Notes: generated from the sequence alone by a model not told the origin. DNA of 64,000 nt from Aphis gossypii (GCF_020184175.1 NC_065532.1:39742287-39806286); one strand, 5' to 3'; shown: positions 47,655 to 60,780, counted from the first letter of the stretch. Program-made: numbers and translations.

Positions 47655-49010
47655 GTAAATATTATATAATATATATAAACACACATACGACCCCAACCCA
47701 AAGTCCAAATGTATAGTATTTAGAGTGTCACACCAGACTGGTCAGTGTATAATATATAGGTCTACATATATAATATATGTGTGTGTATAAATTATTCGTT
47801 ATATATTGTTCTGCTGCATGACGGTGAATGAAAAAACAGAAGCTATTTGTCAAGCCTTTTACATCGTCAAAGTTAGCATAATAGCCTCCACATGCAGTGG
47901 GACCAGCTTATGTTTTATATAGAAAATCACACTACAATGTGTCGTGTTTTGCAGATCCTCTAACTGACCTATACTCGTATACGCTGTATTTCCATTTGCC
48001 TGTATTATATTTATTTATTGTGTCTTATATATAATATTATTATATATTTAGGATTTGCACTTAAACGATCAGCATGAATGACATTATTATAGTAGGTGTA
48101 TGAAAATTCACAACAGCGTATTTTACATAAAAGACCCTATTGGCTGGAGCACACCGTCACAATAACGAGGAACCCCTCGAATATTAAATATAATTTTAAG
48201 TGCCTCGTTCTCTATAACAGTAATAATAATGGATTCATTTACAAATTCAAAATTATAACCTAACCTATAGGTATTTTCAAAATCGTCCGAAATTCTATAG
48301 ATAACGGATTTTCTGTTGTACAGCATTATATAATTAAACTTTATTACTATTATTAGAGTACCTATTCAATAAACGTAACTATAAAATATGTATGATAAAT
48401 ACAACACGTATGTTTAGTTAAAAATCAAATTTAGAATAATATTTCCTAAAATTTTTTATTAAAATACATAAAATATTATTTTAAATAGTCATCAATAGTG
48501 ATAACAGTAATTCTTAAATATATTAAAGTATATAACGACCATTAAAATTAGACATTCAGTTTTTTCGTTGCACCTTAAAATATTTTTCTTACGTAAGTAT
48601 ACAATAAATATCAGATCATCAAGTTTTAGTGACCTTAAACAATTATTTACCGCAGAATAAATAATATAATATTATATAATATGAATCAAAAATTCCATAG
48701 GTTTAAGCCTGAAACAAATCATGTATGTGAAAATTAATTACAATTATATATTTATATGTATAGGTACTCTTATTATAATACATAGCAGCAACCCATGATA
48801 CAGTCACGACCACACGGAACACACATTTAATATAAATTATTTATTATATTATGCCATTATTGGAATCAAATATACTTAAATGTGTGTGTATACATAATAA
48901 TAAATAAAACATTCTAAATCAAACAAAAATCCCAATGGATCTATGGTATTAGACCGTAAACGGTTTTGATCAAACGAAATAAGTAAATACACCTATAATA
49001 TCATTTTCAG
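47655..49010. other. AT-rich stretch with one ATG-led minus frame
   Basis: 48123-48326 (minus) starts at a true ATG and encodes 67 residues (MLYNRKSVIYRISDDFENTY...) ending GVLQPIGSFM. It has balanced composition but no splice or polyadenylation support. Its 3' part looks repeat-like on the plus strand (ACCCTATTGGCTGGAGCACA). I do not call it a gene. Confidence 0.25.
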
Positions 49011-49059
49011 AGATCTACTACGATGCATCCTGCTACAGTCATCGCTATCGTGTTATTAT
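49011..49059 (+). CDS. Candidate first coding exon of a secreted or membrane protein
   Basis: TATCATTTTCAG (to 49010) is a consensus acceptor. ATG at 49023 opens MHPATVIAIVLL plus one base up to a donor TTAT/GTATGTAT at 49060. The peptide has the short polar start and hydrophobic core of a signal peptide beginning, and splitting a signal peptide by a phase 1 intron is common in insects. Reading through the donor instead gives CMYRRIYF... and a stop after 37 codons. The exon is short, so chance is a serious alternative. Confidence 0.28.
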
Positions 49060-49190
49060 GTATGTATAGAAGAATTTACTTTTGTATACTGTATCATGCC
49101 GTGCACTGCAGCGCTTTTGAAATCGAAACACGCGCGTAATTTTATTCCTAAAAATATATATTACTATACACTTGGGTGATTTTTATTTTG
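49060..49190. other. Spacer
   Basis: A short AT-rich stretch before the next island. Nothing was recognised. Confidence 0.4.
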
Positions 49191-51150
49191 ATTTATTTAA
49201 ACAGTTAACACACATTTTGTAATCCATACACGTCTGCCGTGCAGGCGTACAGTGCACCACGTGATACATATTATATATATTATATTATACACACGCTGCT
49301 ACTTTACGGACGGTCGTCGTGCGTATTATAATAGAGACACGCCAACTCGGCGCGGCGGCACACATCGTATTCCAACCTTTTTGGACTGTAAATAATATTT
49401 TATGAACGCGTAGAATCTTATATCAAACGAGCAATATTATATTCAGTTTAATATAATATATATATGATATATACGGCGGTAATGTCATACACGGAAACCT
49501 ATCGCCACCGAAGCGAATGCGATTCAAAAGCTCTTCTATATTTCACGCGATCGTCTAAACGCTCTGCGATAGTTATGTTTTTCGTACCTACTTATGTTTA
49601 ATCGACATAAAATTAAACGCGAATCGTTAAGTACAATCTATATGACGTATAATCTCTTTGACCATCGATAATCAAAATAATTATTGTTATAAACACGAAT
49701 TATTCATAACTATAACACGTCATCGCCGCGGTGGCAAACGCACCACACACACGTGGACATATATTAAAACTTTCGCGCATTGATCACCATAGTAACACTT
49801 CCGAATTACGACTGTATTATAAAACGTATAGTATAAGCGCCCACTATCTCGAATTCCATTTGAATTCACGGTGTCACGTACTAAGTGCATAAGAATGTGA
49901 GGTACAGTTTGAGGTACACGCCGTGGACCGCGTTGCGAGAGGGGGGAGGTGGAGTGTTTGTAGAGAGATACCTGTCGAGATGTGATACGTATAAAATAAT
50001 ATATATTTATTATATTATATTATATTATGGTCGTAATTCGGTCGCCGCGGCCGTTTAATACACTCGTAGTGTATAATACGTGTATACCTAATATTACACG
50101 CGCGTAATAATACGACGAAAATAATGTTTTTATTTTTTTAAATACTTTGATATACATATATATAGTTAATATCACAGTATTATACACATTATATAGCGTT
50201 TATTATACGTTAATGTTATTATAATGTACACGACGTTGTGGAGGCGAGGTCGGTAGGTATACACGTCCCCCCTCGCCCAACGACGGACCCGTGCAACAGT
50301 GTGTTAATATGATAATAACAATAATAATAATAATAATAATAGTAAACCGATGTCCGCCGCCGGAGCCGGAGGAGACGCGCCTCTATAAATCAATCAGTCG
50401 TGCCCGGCGCACGTCGTATCGGCGGGCACCCATCAGCCGTCGTGACCGATGCCCTACAACTGTTTACATATATTTATCCCTCGCGCACTCTCTCACTGTC
50501 TCTCACTCTGCCGCCCTCTGCGAATCTCTCGCGTTAGCTCTCTCCGATCATTCATGTAATAATCATCGTCGTACGATCGCCGTTTCTCGTGCTGCTCGCA
50601 CATTATAGACAAAAAAAAAAAAAAAACCAACAATAACAATGTAAACAACGAAAATCGCCTCGTCGACGCCTTCATCGCGCGCGCCACGAGATTTTGTTGG
50701 GCAATATCAATATTTTACGGTGTTTTCGTATATTATACAGTACATTATTATAAATTATAATAATATTACTGTGATTCGGCACAGCGAATGCCTACGCGCT
50801 CACATTACGGTACATGGCGTCGAGTATATATAATAATACGAACGCGTTTTTTTTTTTTATGATATAAAAATATGTCATGAATCGCATGGATAGGCGCGAT
50901 CGCTTCTGCTGGTCGACAGATGAATCGTTTTGAAAAAAACGACAATTTTAGGCGGCGTAGGAACTGTTTAAAAAAATCAGACCGTTTGTCCCTCGACCAA
51001 TACATTATAATATACTTACCACATACGTCTCACTGTCGCGTATTTAATATAAACATAATATAAAGGCTTTTATATCGCATATTGCTGATATCTACGCCGT
51101 ACAGACACTCGTACGGGGAGAGTCTTGAGGGATCGACTTCCCCTTCTTCT
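49191..51150. promoter_or_regulatory. CpG-rich island with initiator and GAGA cluster
   Basis: 50340-50460 is strongly CG-rich and contains CTATAAATCAATCAGTCG. TCAGTC at 50394-50399 is a perfect arthropod initiator, but the TATAAAT lies only 12 bases upstream, too close for a normal TATA-initiator pair. 50478-50550 is rich in CTCTC, reading GAGAG on the minus strand. Frames of 64-105 codons on both strands are composition-driven. On the minus strand, GTATGTG/GTAAGTATA near 51010-51025 is a good donor. This is a promoter candidate in either direction. Confidence 0.35.
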
Positions 51151-53160
51151 CCTATAAGACTCTATACGAAAACATTTTACTTGTAAATTATACAATTTAT
51201 TATTTTTGATTATTTTTAATAATCTATATTGGTTAACTTACTTATAATTTATATTATTCTACATTCATATAACTCCTCCCCTTACTGATTTTTTTTTTTT
51301 GAATACATACCACACGGACTTGGTATGTATTTTTTACTATAAATCGAGGGTCGTCAACTGTAGCGGCTCTCGTCGTAGTCAGATGCGAATAGCGTCTTGG
51401 TTATAAAATTAAAATTTACTTGTTATTATATTATTTTTAATTTAAATTTTTTTGTTAAACATTTATAAAAAGTTATCAAATTGTAATATAATGTATTTAC
51501 AAGCATTATGGCACTTGGTATAATTTCATATGTCCATGTGGCTTGCTAACACGTTCATGTTAGTCACCCTTGCTACTATACATCAAACTGTCGACTCTTA
51601 GTATTACGAATTGTTATACAAAGGAGAAATTAATATATTATAATATAAATTAGTCCCACAGAATCAGTTTAAAGTGCGCATATTCCATCTGCTATTATTA
51701 TTAAGACGTTTTTCGAGAAATCATCAGCTGTGCATAACATTTTTTAAAACATCTAAACATGGGTTATTTTTATTATTATTATTATTTTTTTTAATCGACC
51801 ATATAGTTGATAATTATAATGTAAAATTATTTGCTAATATTTAATGACTATATAACGCATACAATTTTTAGTACGTATAATTAAAACGAAAATAATTTGT
51901 ATGCATGTGATCATTAACACTAATTAGATATAATAATAATTATAAAAACTATAACTATTTAATATTATTTTAAAAATAATAAGGTATAAACTGATATATT
52001 ATGATGAAACGATTTTTTGCCGCAGTCAGCCTGTTATTGCTATCAAAAAATTTAATAATGGCGATTCTTCCAAAAACTCATATTCTCTAATGTTTAATTT
52101 TTAAACCAGTAAATTACGTTGGTTAGATTCATTTAAGTATCAATAATCTATTATAATAAATTATAAATACAGTTTATTGACAGTACCTATGCTATTATAC
52201 GATATTTTACAGATATTAACATCAGTGAACAGGACGTGTTGACAAAAATATAATTTATATTACACATACAGTTACAGTCTTACAAAAGCAAGTAGTCAAA
52301 CATTCGTTCTACTCGTGATGAAGGTCGTTCTGAGAACCACTATATGATGATACAATATAATTATATTATTTTTTACGAACTTTACAACGGAGCGGGCGTG
52401 GAAGTGCTGGTCGTTGTCTACGTAACACGTAACTATTATACCTGATAACTGATAAGCAATGAACTCGAGTAATCACATGTACGGAATACACCTATAGGCA
52501 CGCGATATTAAAAGGTGACTAAACCTTTGACGTGACAGGTTTCATTCCCAGAGATTTACTTCGTGTGGCCAGTTTCGCTGCAGGACTCGCTGTACTTTGA
52601 TCAATATTATGCTATTGAACAGCCTTTCACACTACTGCAATAGTTATAAAAATAAATAAAATGAATACATACTACCGCGACTCGCGAGCAACAAACGTGA
52701 GCATTTCGAACGCTCGCAGTGTCTAATGAGAGTCGAGTTTTTTCTACCTGGAACTGAGGAGTAAATGTTTTCATTTTGAGTGATTAACCGATTTACAAAC
52801 ATGGAAATTTTCTACGGATCGATATTTGTATACTTTATAACTTAAATGATTTTTTAGTAAAAATATACGTTCCAGTGAGTCTGTCATCAAAACAGACCTA
52901 TTCAAAATAGTCCTGAAAACTATTAATAGAATCATCCTGTAACATGGTTCATATACACATATTATATAAGTAGCACGAGGTGAACGTTCGAGACGTATTT
53001 TCGTTTTAGTCCGAAACGGCGTTGATATAGGTAATATTATATTGTTATTATAAATTTTAACGTAAGATTGGTACATAACATAGCTTATAAAAAGCTACAC
53101 TAGGTACATATTACATATTATTATTATATATATTACGTACGTCGTACGATCGTGCGCCGC
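51151..53160. other. AT-rich stretch with one ATG-led minus frame
   Basis: 52771-53076 (minus) encodes 101 codons from a true ATG: MYQSYVKIYNNNIILPISTP..., with a middle part ERSPRATYIICVYEPCYRMI. It is the longest ATG-led frame outside simple repeats. It has no recognised domain and no promoter or polyadenylation support. T-run 51291-51300 is a simple repeat. No gene is called with confidence. Confidence 0.25.
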
Positions 53161-54720
53161 CAGACTTAAGTGAATACTCGTGTCGCATATTATAATATCA
53201 TATCATATATTATATTATACTACACCAATATACTTAACCCCCTCGTGCGAGGAGGACGTGTCGTCGTCGGCGCGAGACCTTTCGGCCACGGTCGAGACCG
53301 GAACAGGAAACGTCGTCATCGTCGTCGACGGGGTCCCGTCGGGTCACACACTCACACGCACGCATTCGACGACCGTCCGTCCGTCCGTCAGACGTGCGTA
53401 GACTGTTTAAGTTTAATAGGTACATAACATTATTATTATGACGTTTCCACCTCAGTCGCGCACGATGTCGGTTTAAAAAAAAAAAATATCCGTCGCCCGA
53501 CACGTCTTCTGAAAAGCAAGCGTAGACGAAAAGTCGTAAAAACAGTTTTTTTTCATCATTTACGCGGCTCAACCGCGTATATACGAGATATTATATACAT
53601 TATTATGATATTCCACTGCTGTCTGCGCGGGGATCGCAATAGATGCATATCGCACGTCGTCGTCGTCGTCGATGTCGTTTTGTTCTTATCGTTTCAAGAC
53701 ACCTACTGCAGCAGTCTGCGGTATAAAATATATATACCAGTCGAGTCAGTCGACACTGGGAGATAATTATTTAGGACGTGCGTATCGAACGAGCGGTCGT
53801 GGCGATGCCTCTGCAACATGCGGCCCAACGTTTATCGTGTAAACGAGTAGACTTGTTACAATAATATTATGATCGTACTATATGACATTGTGACGAAAAA
53901 TCTTTTGGAAATACCTGTTGTTGAAGCGAACACCGACGCGTCTCGCGTTAGAATTATTAGGTATTATTGAATATCGCGATACACGCCCACCGCGTTTCTA
54001 TAATATCCAACGCTATAAGGTCAACGGAGCGAGACGACTACTGACATTGTCAGTCTGACGAGTGCCCTCCAAACACTGCGGTCTGCGCGGGTCACTTCCA
54101 TATCCTGTCAAAGTCCCTCATCATATTATATATTTTGACAAAATCGCGTGTGTAATTATTACTACAATATTACGCTCGTAGGTACATCCTATATAATAAT
54201 ATGTATATGGTACGCAATACACGCGTTGTACGTTTATCGTTGAGAATGATTCATGAAATCGTTTTTGAAAATTTGTGGCGACCCTTTTTCGAGATACTCA
54301 CTGATAATGTAATATTTTTATAAATGTACTTAGGTACTGCAGTGTTGTACGACACGGAGATTGCCTTAAGAATAACAATAATAATATATTACTTTACCCG
54401 CGCGGTTAGGTGACACCTGTTGCGTTCGGTGGCGGTACGGGCGAGATAACAGTATAATATACGCCGCACTACGACGCCGCCGCCGCCGGGTTATTATAAT
54501 AATATATTATGAGAGGGTGAATATATTTCCACCGAAATGCCGGTTTGGAGACGACCGGCAACAAGTGGTTACCAGACGGTTTGTACGTGCAATAATAATA
54601 ATTATTGTAATGTCGTACCAGGTATATACCTATGCGTATTATTATAATATATACATTGCACATCGCTGTTCGCTGTTGCCCATCGTGTGCTCGTATTATA
54701 TTTTACACTCGCACTAGCAT
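53161..54720 (+). promoter_or_regulatory. CpG-rich island with TATA plus initiator
   Basis: TATAAAA at 53722-53728 is followed by the initiator TCAGTC (53746-53751, putative +1 at A 53748), 26 bases from the first T, slightly short of the usual distance. GGACG at 53774-53778 resembles a DPE but is off by one from +28. An ATG at 53805 opens a 19-codon frame (MPLQHAAQRLSCKRVDLLQ) with a weak GTAAAC donor inside. Repeats in the island include (CCGT)4 near 53376-53391, (GTC)n at 53656-53671 and (GCC)n at 54475-54488. Frames of 64-112 codons on both strands are composition-driven. Confidence 0.4.
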
Positions 54721-55531
54721 ATTATTAATTATTATTTGTATACGGTGAGCGACGCATTAATTCAGACGTTTCGTAAAAAGACCTACTTATAATATGTACA
54801 ATAAATTATTATAATGACTACGTTATTGCACATCGCATCGGTTTAAAATTTAAATAGATATCGGCCGTGTGAAACGGTTGACGTGTATATATAATATATC
54901 GTACCTGTATAAATAAAATATATAACACGGTTCATGTTCATCATCTATTCGCATTATAGTTTTAATCGATTACGCGTTGACACATCGGTCGTATATAACT
55001 ATTGCTATTACTGTATTAAAAAATATATATTAATACTATATGATATTATAATAATTATTATTTTTATACCTGTTCAGCGTATCCGTCATCGTGTTAATGG
55101 GAATCGGATAAGGTCGTACGGCAAAAAAAAAAAAAATTATTCGCACACTTATCAATATTACGCAATATTGTGTGTAGTACGCGTACATGCGCTTTTAAAA
55201 AATTACAATTAAATTGCCGTATAATTGTTGAAATACAGAATATATTATATAGGTACACACATTAAATAATAAATTATTGATTATTGCAATTACTATATCG
55301 ATGGAGAAAAACGCGATAGAAGAAATCGCGTTGTACGCGTTATTGCTTATTGGTGTAGGTGCGTATGAATCGCAGAAGGAACAAAATAAATAATTTTTTT
55401 TCGTTTATTTGGTAAAAGGCTTTAATTAGGTACCTACACGCGTGTTAAGCTTGGATTACTTTGACATTAGATGAAAAAATAAAAATATATAAACATTACG
55501 TTGTGAAACATATTATATTTACATGTTTTAG
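54721..55531. other. AT-rich spacer
   Basis: I see no gene. The frame at 54934-55212 is Tyr/Ile-rich and crosses an A13 run. T-rich sequence before 55531 forms an acceptor-like site. Confidence 0.4.
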
Positions 55532-55728
55532 ATACTTAAAAATGTATGACTTGGGTTTATACTTCATATTGTGGAAAAACATGCTGATCGCGTCAGTGTG
55601 TTATTACTTATTTGTCGAGCGTTTGTTGAAATCCGATAGGATTATTGAGGATCTTACTGGCTTCGGTGTATTTAGAGCAATTATTGATGACTATATATAT
55701 ATGTTTTATTGTTACAGTTGTATTACAG
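55532..55728 (+). CDS. Candidate internal exon, hydrophobic
   Basis: TATATTTACATGTTTTAG (to 55531) is a good acceptor and TTGTATTACAG/GTATCG a good donor. The segment between is open in one frame: it begins YLKMYDLGLYFILWKNMLIA, continues SVCYYLFVERLLKSDRIIED and then LTGFGVFRAIIDDYIYMFYC. One or two membrane helices are likely. The frame starts with one base completing a codon and ends with one base. A second acceptor-like TTATTGTTACAG lies inside near 55716. No family was recognised. The AT-rich composition makes hydrophobic residues likely by chance. Confidence 0.25.
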
Positions 55729-57480
55729 GTATCGCATGCTGGTAAACAGATAACATATATTATTGATATAAAATATAATTGAATATTTTATCCATTATTA
55801 TACCCTGCAATACGTACTCCACCAGAATATAACTCAACATTTCAATAAGTAAGCATTAAAAGTTCGATTATATACTATGAAATATTTGTTTAAATAAAAA
55901 CACAAATAATCTATAATTTGTATAATAAAAAATTATCATAAAACTAAACGTTAATATTTCGTCATTATTACGATTTACAATGTATTTTTTTCATTTAACT
56001 TTACAAAACGCAAAAATTTAAAATAGTTAATAAATATATATATTTATATAAAAATGATGTATGTGAAATAGAGTTATTGTAGTATAAAAACTGGAATCGT
56101 ACTTTGGAAAATAATGAACCGGAAAATCACAGCATACCAAATACTTTTATCGTACTAAAAGCATATTTCCATATTAATGGCTTTGGTCGTCTTGATTTAT
56201 TATTATTTATTTTTTGCCAAGTCATGTGTAAATTATATTTGAACCATGTCAAAATAGTTTCCACCTTCACAAATTTGGCGGTAACCGGTAGTTATAACTA
56301 TTTAAACTATTATAATCGTCAATTCTACACAATATATAGGCCGGCATAATGAACATGTTGACAACCGGGGGTAATTTTTGTTTCTTGTTTCTGTCTTATT
56401 TTTATAGAATAGGTTTATTTAATTATTTATTAAAACATACATTTTCTTTTTTGGTATAATAATGTTGTAACAGACGCCCTTTCAAGTGAAGATTTATAAA
56501 CAACTAAGATAAACTCAATCAAAAAAGCATGAAAATGTTTCGATTATAACAAATGACAAAGATAAAATAATCCTAATAACTTACATTTTCTTTTCAAATC
56601 AATATAATATCATTTTTGAAAAACTGAATTTTAACTAAGTCCTGTTGGCTGTTACCCGCTTCTATATTATTAAAAAAATCTATAGGTATATGGTATTTTT
56701 GTCTTTTGGCATTTATAGGTAATTTTAAGGTGCATTTATTCAAAGATGGTCAGTCAGTTTCAAGCCTTAAGATAATTGTAATAATCAAATAAATCATTTA
56801 AAATTTTCAAGCGTACAGGTGTAATGTTAATAATCTATTTTGGAATTATAAAAATTAAAAAAAAATCGCTTATACAACGACTCATTAAGAAATTATTGTT
56901 CCGATTGCCAAATTATGAGCAAAATCGAGAGATGCGGATACCTAAGTATATAATATGATGCTATATATAAGAGTATAAAATAAACACAAGCATACGTGTA
57001 TGTATGTATATAGATATATAGGCAATAGGCATAATGCATACAAGTCATCAGTGTTGTTGGGTTTATATTCCAAATAGATATACTACTTTTGTTACATGTA
57101 TCGTATTGTATTATGTATATAAGTTGTAATGACAACGTTTTAAACGTGTCGAAAAATGTTCCATCTAGTAAAAGCTAATTCACGTCGTATTGTGTATGCA
57201 TTATAATATTATCCAGTATATAATATGTAAGCATAGGTATATATATATATGTATATTGTGATATGACATACGAAACATCAACCCGCGTTTTCTCCGATGT
57301 TAATCACATGGTTTACTTTTAGAGAAGATGACGAAGGGAACCGTCGTAAATTAATTATTCGATGTGTATCTTGAAATAAAAATAATAGAAGTCGTTCCGA
57401 ATGAAAACACTAAATTATTATAAAGTCTCGTGTCGTTAGAAGAGAAAACACACGATGCATGCCGTCTCCTAAAATAATTA
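55729..57480. other. AT-rich non-coding stretch
   Basis: The frame at 56104-56349 starts at TTG, not ATG. The minus frame at 56893-57135 is Tyr/Ile/His-rich over (TA)n/(TG)n-like DNA. No gene was recognised. Confidence 0.45.
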
Positions 57481-57710
57481 TCAACCGGCTGCGCATTAAT
57501 TGTCTCGCCGTATGGAATTTATTTTTGCGAGCGATATAAATCATAACGTTTTACTTTTAAAACAATTTCTCAGTTATCATTATAGGCTGTTTTTCTCCTC
57601 AAGCCTCGTACCTGCGCTGCGTCGCACGGCGTTCGGCGTTGGCAATAAAACGAACAAATGTTGCGATATTTGCGTGTTCGCGGCGATTGATTGAATCATT
57701 GTATTCCTAT
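57481..57710 (+). promoter_or_regulatory. CG-richer patch with ATG-led 60-codon frame
   Basis: ATG at 57512 opens MEFIFASDINHNVLLLKQFL..., ending NKTNKCCDICVFAAID before TGA at about 57694. The composition is reasonable but there is no splice or promoter support. The same patch holds GCGCATTAATTG and CGTTTTACTTTT, homeodomain- and posterior-Hox-like cores, so a regulatory reading is as likely as a coding one. Confidence 0.2.
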
Positions 57711-59100
57711 ACCAAATATATAATAATATAATATAGACCACTGTAGTACCACTTGGTGAAAATATAAAAAATTATAAAATACACGCATACATCAAGTACA
57801 AGCCGTGGCTAGAAAAAAGAAAATTCAATACCAACATTTTTTATTACATTACATTATATTGCTATACTCTACAACGAAGTGTTATAATTATATTAATTAT
57901 AAAGTGAGTGTTATCTGTAATTCAACATTGAGCGTCTTACGTCTTCAGACTAGACTACTAGAGCAATATAATGTAATATTGTAATATGGGTATTAATATA
58001 TTATACCCGTTGTAACCTACTCCACTGATGACATATTATGTATAAATAAGTATGATGATACGCCAAAAAGGCACAAACATTACATTTTATGAAAATCATA
58101 AGCTTAAAACGCTCAAGAGAACCATTTACAAATATAAAACGGCTTAGGTAGGTATACTGCGCATTGATAATATTGAAAATGACGCAATCCACTTTTAAAT
58201 AATAACAGTTCCGTGAGTTGGTACTCATATATGTAAGTATTGTGGACTATCGTGCTTATAATATCATATGTTATGTATATTTTGACAACGAATATTTTGA
58301 AAACTAATAGCGTACGTTTTTGGAATTGTGGAAAAAAATCAATCAAATTAGGAAATATATTTTTGCAATTTCAAAATAATAGAAAACTTTTTATTTGAGC
58401 GTAGTAATTCATCGATATTTTATAACATAACAAATCCATAAATAATAAAACAAAATAATAAGTCAAGATTATTGAGACTCTACTCCACTATATAGGTATA
58501 ATAAATTAAAAAAGATTATAAAAAATATAGTTACTAAAAAATGGTACGTTTTATAGAATAGAAGATAAGAAGTCACTTTAAATAACAAGAGAGAAGATTG
58601 TTCATTTATTCTTAATCCACACGCATCCTCAATATTATTAATCAGACTGTTGCTACTTAATTATAAAATCAAAAAAATCTCCAGGCCCAGATGGAATATC
58701 TTAATTAACTGATTGTGTAAATTCTATAGCGATATGCTATCTAATCTAAACGAAATGACTGTATCGAAAGTCTACAGCATGAGATTCAAATGGACCTCGT
58801 GTGAATCCATTATTATGAATGCTATAAGAAAGAACAGTTTCTTTTATAACTTTATAAAATTAATTTTCAGGTAAATATATTTATGAGTAGTTTATCTATA
58901 CTTGTATATTTATGTATAAGACTAATAAGAATTAAATATCTATCCTTCTCGGTTTTATCTCGCTCAAAACCGTTTTTCTAAATGATAATCATAGTCGCGT
59001 GACAGCCAACATGGCAATAAAAAATTTAAACAATTAATATTATTTTTTTTTTTCTTATATCATTAAAATTGCTAATATCAACGTATCAAACATATTAAAA
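57711..59100. other. AT-rich non-coding stretch
   Basis: I see no gene. The frames at 58001-58346 overlap on the minus strand and are not convincing. T-run 59044-59053 and A-run 59097-59111 are simple repeats. Confidence 0.5.
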
Positions 59101-60780
59101 AAAAAAAAAAACCGCGAATCGTCTACTCGCGTCTATATTATATTAACACTATACAGTTACACGTGCCTATTATCCGCGATGAATGCGTGCATACAGCCAT
59201 CGTATAATAATATTACGCATTATAATATCGAACCGTATATATACGCGGTGTTCACGGTTGTCCGGGTCATTAGAAAATCGCTCGAGTAAAAAATTATACA
59301 AAACGACATGAATTTTATACATCATAGCTATAATAGGTATACCCATTACACATAGATATAATATACTATGCAGTATAATATTATCGCGTATAAGGTTTAA
59401 CACGAGGTTAGTGTGTATATCATATATACTATATACCGTGGCAGTGGGTAACATTTCACCTCGTCATACTCGGAATCGAACGGATCCACCGCACACTCTG
59501 TTAACATCGCGCATAGGACGTGTACAATATAAAATTGACGCTTATATATGTAATACGTATATATATAGGTAATACTACCTATATAGGAGACAAAGTGTGT
59601 TGGTGCACAGTCGCGCGGAGTCGACGGCGTTTTCTACGAGCGCGACGAATTTCACTTTGTGATGTATATTACACATTATTTCCATTTATTTCCACCTTTT
59701 TCGTCTCCTGCGCCGACCGCTATATACATATAAGTATAGGATATAATAATGTATACGATATACGTTCGACTTTTTCTCGTCTTCTTTCGTCGTCATCATC
59801 ATCATCATCGTCGTCGTCGTCAACACCGTGATCGCTACTACAGAGTCGTACATACAAAATAATATATATAATATATACCTACGTGTGTGTCGTCGTCGTC
59901 GTCGTTTTCGTCTCTCCCGCGATTGTACGGTGTGTAATTTTGTCACGGTTTCGTGTGTGCGCGTGATGCGAGGTACGACCGCGGTATTTAAAACACGTCG
60001 CTGCAGCGGGAGCGGCAATCAGTGCGTGGAGGAAAAAGCGACGAGTTTTCTTTTGAGATTCGTTCATATTATTTTTTTTTCCCTTTACGTTCGGCAATAC
60101 GCGCGTAAATGATTTACTCGAGATTTCCCCTCCGCCGCCGTCGATGCTCGCGGACAGTCGCACGCGCGTGTCCTGCTCTCGTCCACGTCGCCGTCGCGAT
60201 ATCTGCTGCTCCTGTCAACCGCGCGCGTGAACACGTTCGCGGCGCGCAATTATGCGGTAACCGTTGCAGTGTTTCAGACGTGGTCGTCACCCGGCACAAA
60301 GAGACCAGTGGCTAAAAACAAAACGGGACAAAAAAATTTAAATTAAATACGTTTCGTTACATTATATTATTATTATTATATTATTTATAGGAAGGAAAAT
60401 ATCTGCAGTGTCCGGCGTTTTCCGCTACAAAACGGGCCTATATATATATAGGCGAAAAAAAATAGAAATTATATATATTTTAATTCGAACCGTTTCCTAT
60501 AGCGGCAGATTTTGTTTCACGTACGCGCGCGCGCGCGAGCGAGCGAGCCATAATAGAAAATTTCAATAATATGTATTTTTTTCCTCGTGACACTCGACGA
60601 TAATGATATACGTTCAAAGCGTGTCATAAAATATTTCGTTCTACGATTTGTGCCCGGAGAGGCTTTCGATAAATGAGTAATAAATGTAGTACAATGAGAA
60701 ATAATAAGACGTGTGTTGTAATCACGTGATCGTTTTTCCTAATAAAATAATAAGTGAAAAAAACGCGTTCGGCCGGAACT
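59101..60780. promoter_or_regulatory. CpG-rich island
   Basis: This is the most CpG-dense stretch, especially 59840-60300. (CAT)n/(CGT)n occurs at 59792-59821 and (CGT)n at 59888-59904, and (CG)n passing into (GAGC)n lies at 60524-60549. 59170-59454 (minus) starts at a true ATG and encodes 94 residues (MLPTATVYSIYDIHTNLVLN...) with a hydrophobic middle (LYLCVMGIPIIAMMYKI). Frames at 59520-60315 overlap on both strands and are Arg/Ser/Thr-rich as expected from CG repeats. No TATA-initiator pair was identified. Confidence 0.35.
60436..60453. repeat. Perfect palindrome GCC(TA)nGGC
   Basis: GCCTATATATATATAGGC is an 18-base perfect palindrome with CG-rich ends and an alternating TA core, a candidate for cruciform extrusion under negative supercoiling. 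Confidence 0.7.

Noticed and set aside
59465..59485. GTTCGATTCC on the minus strand as a pol III B box
   Set aside because: No A box or tRNA fold upstream.
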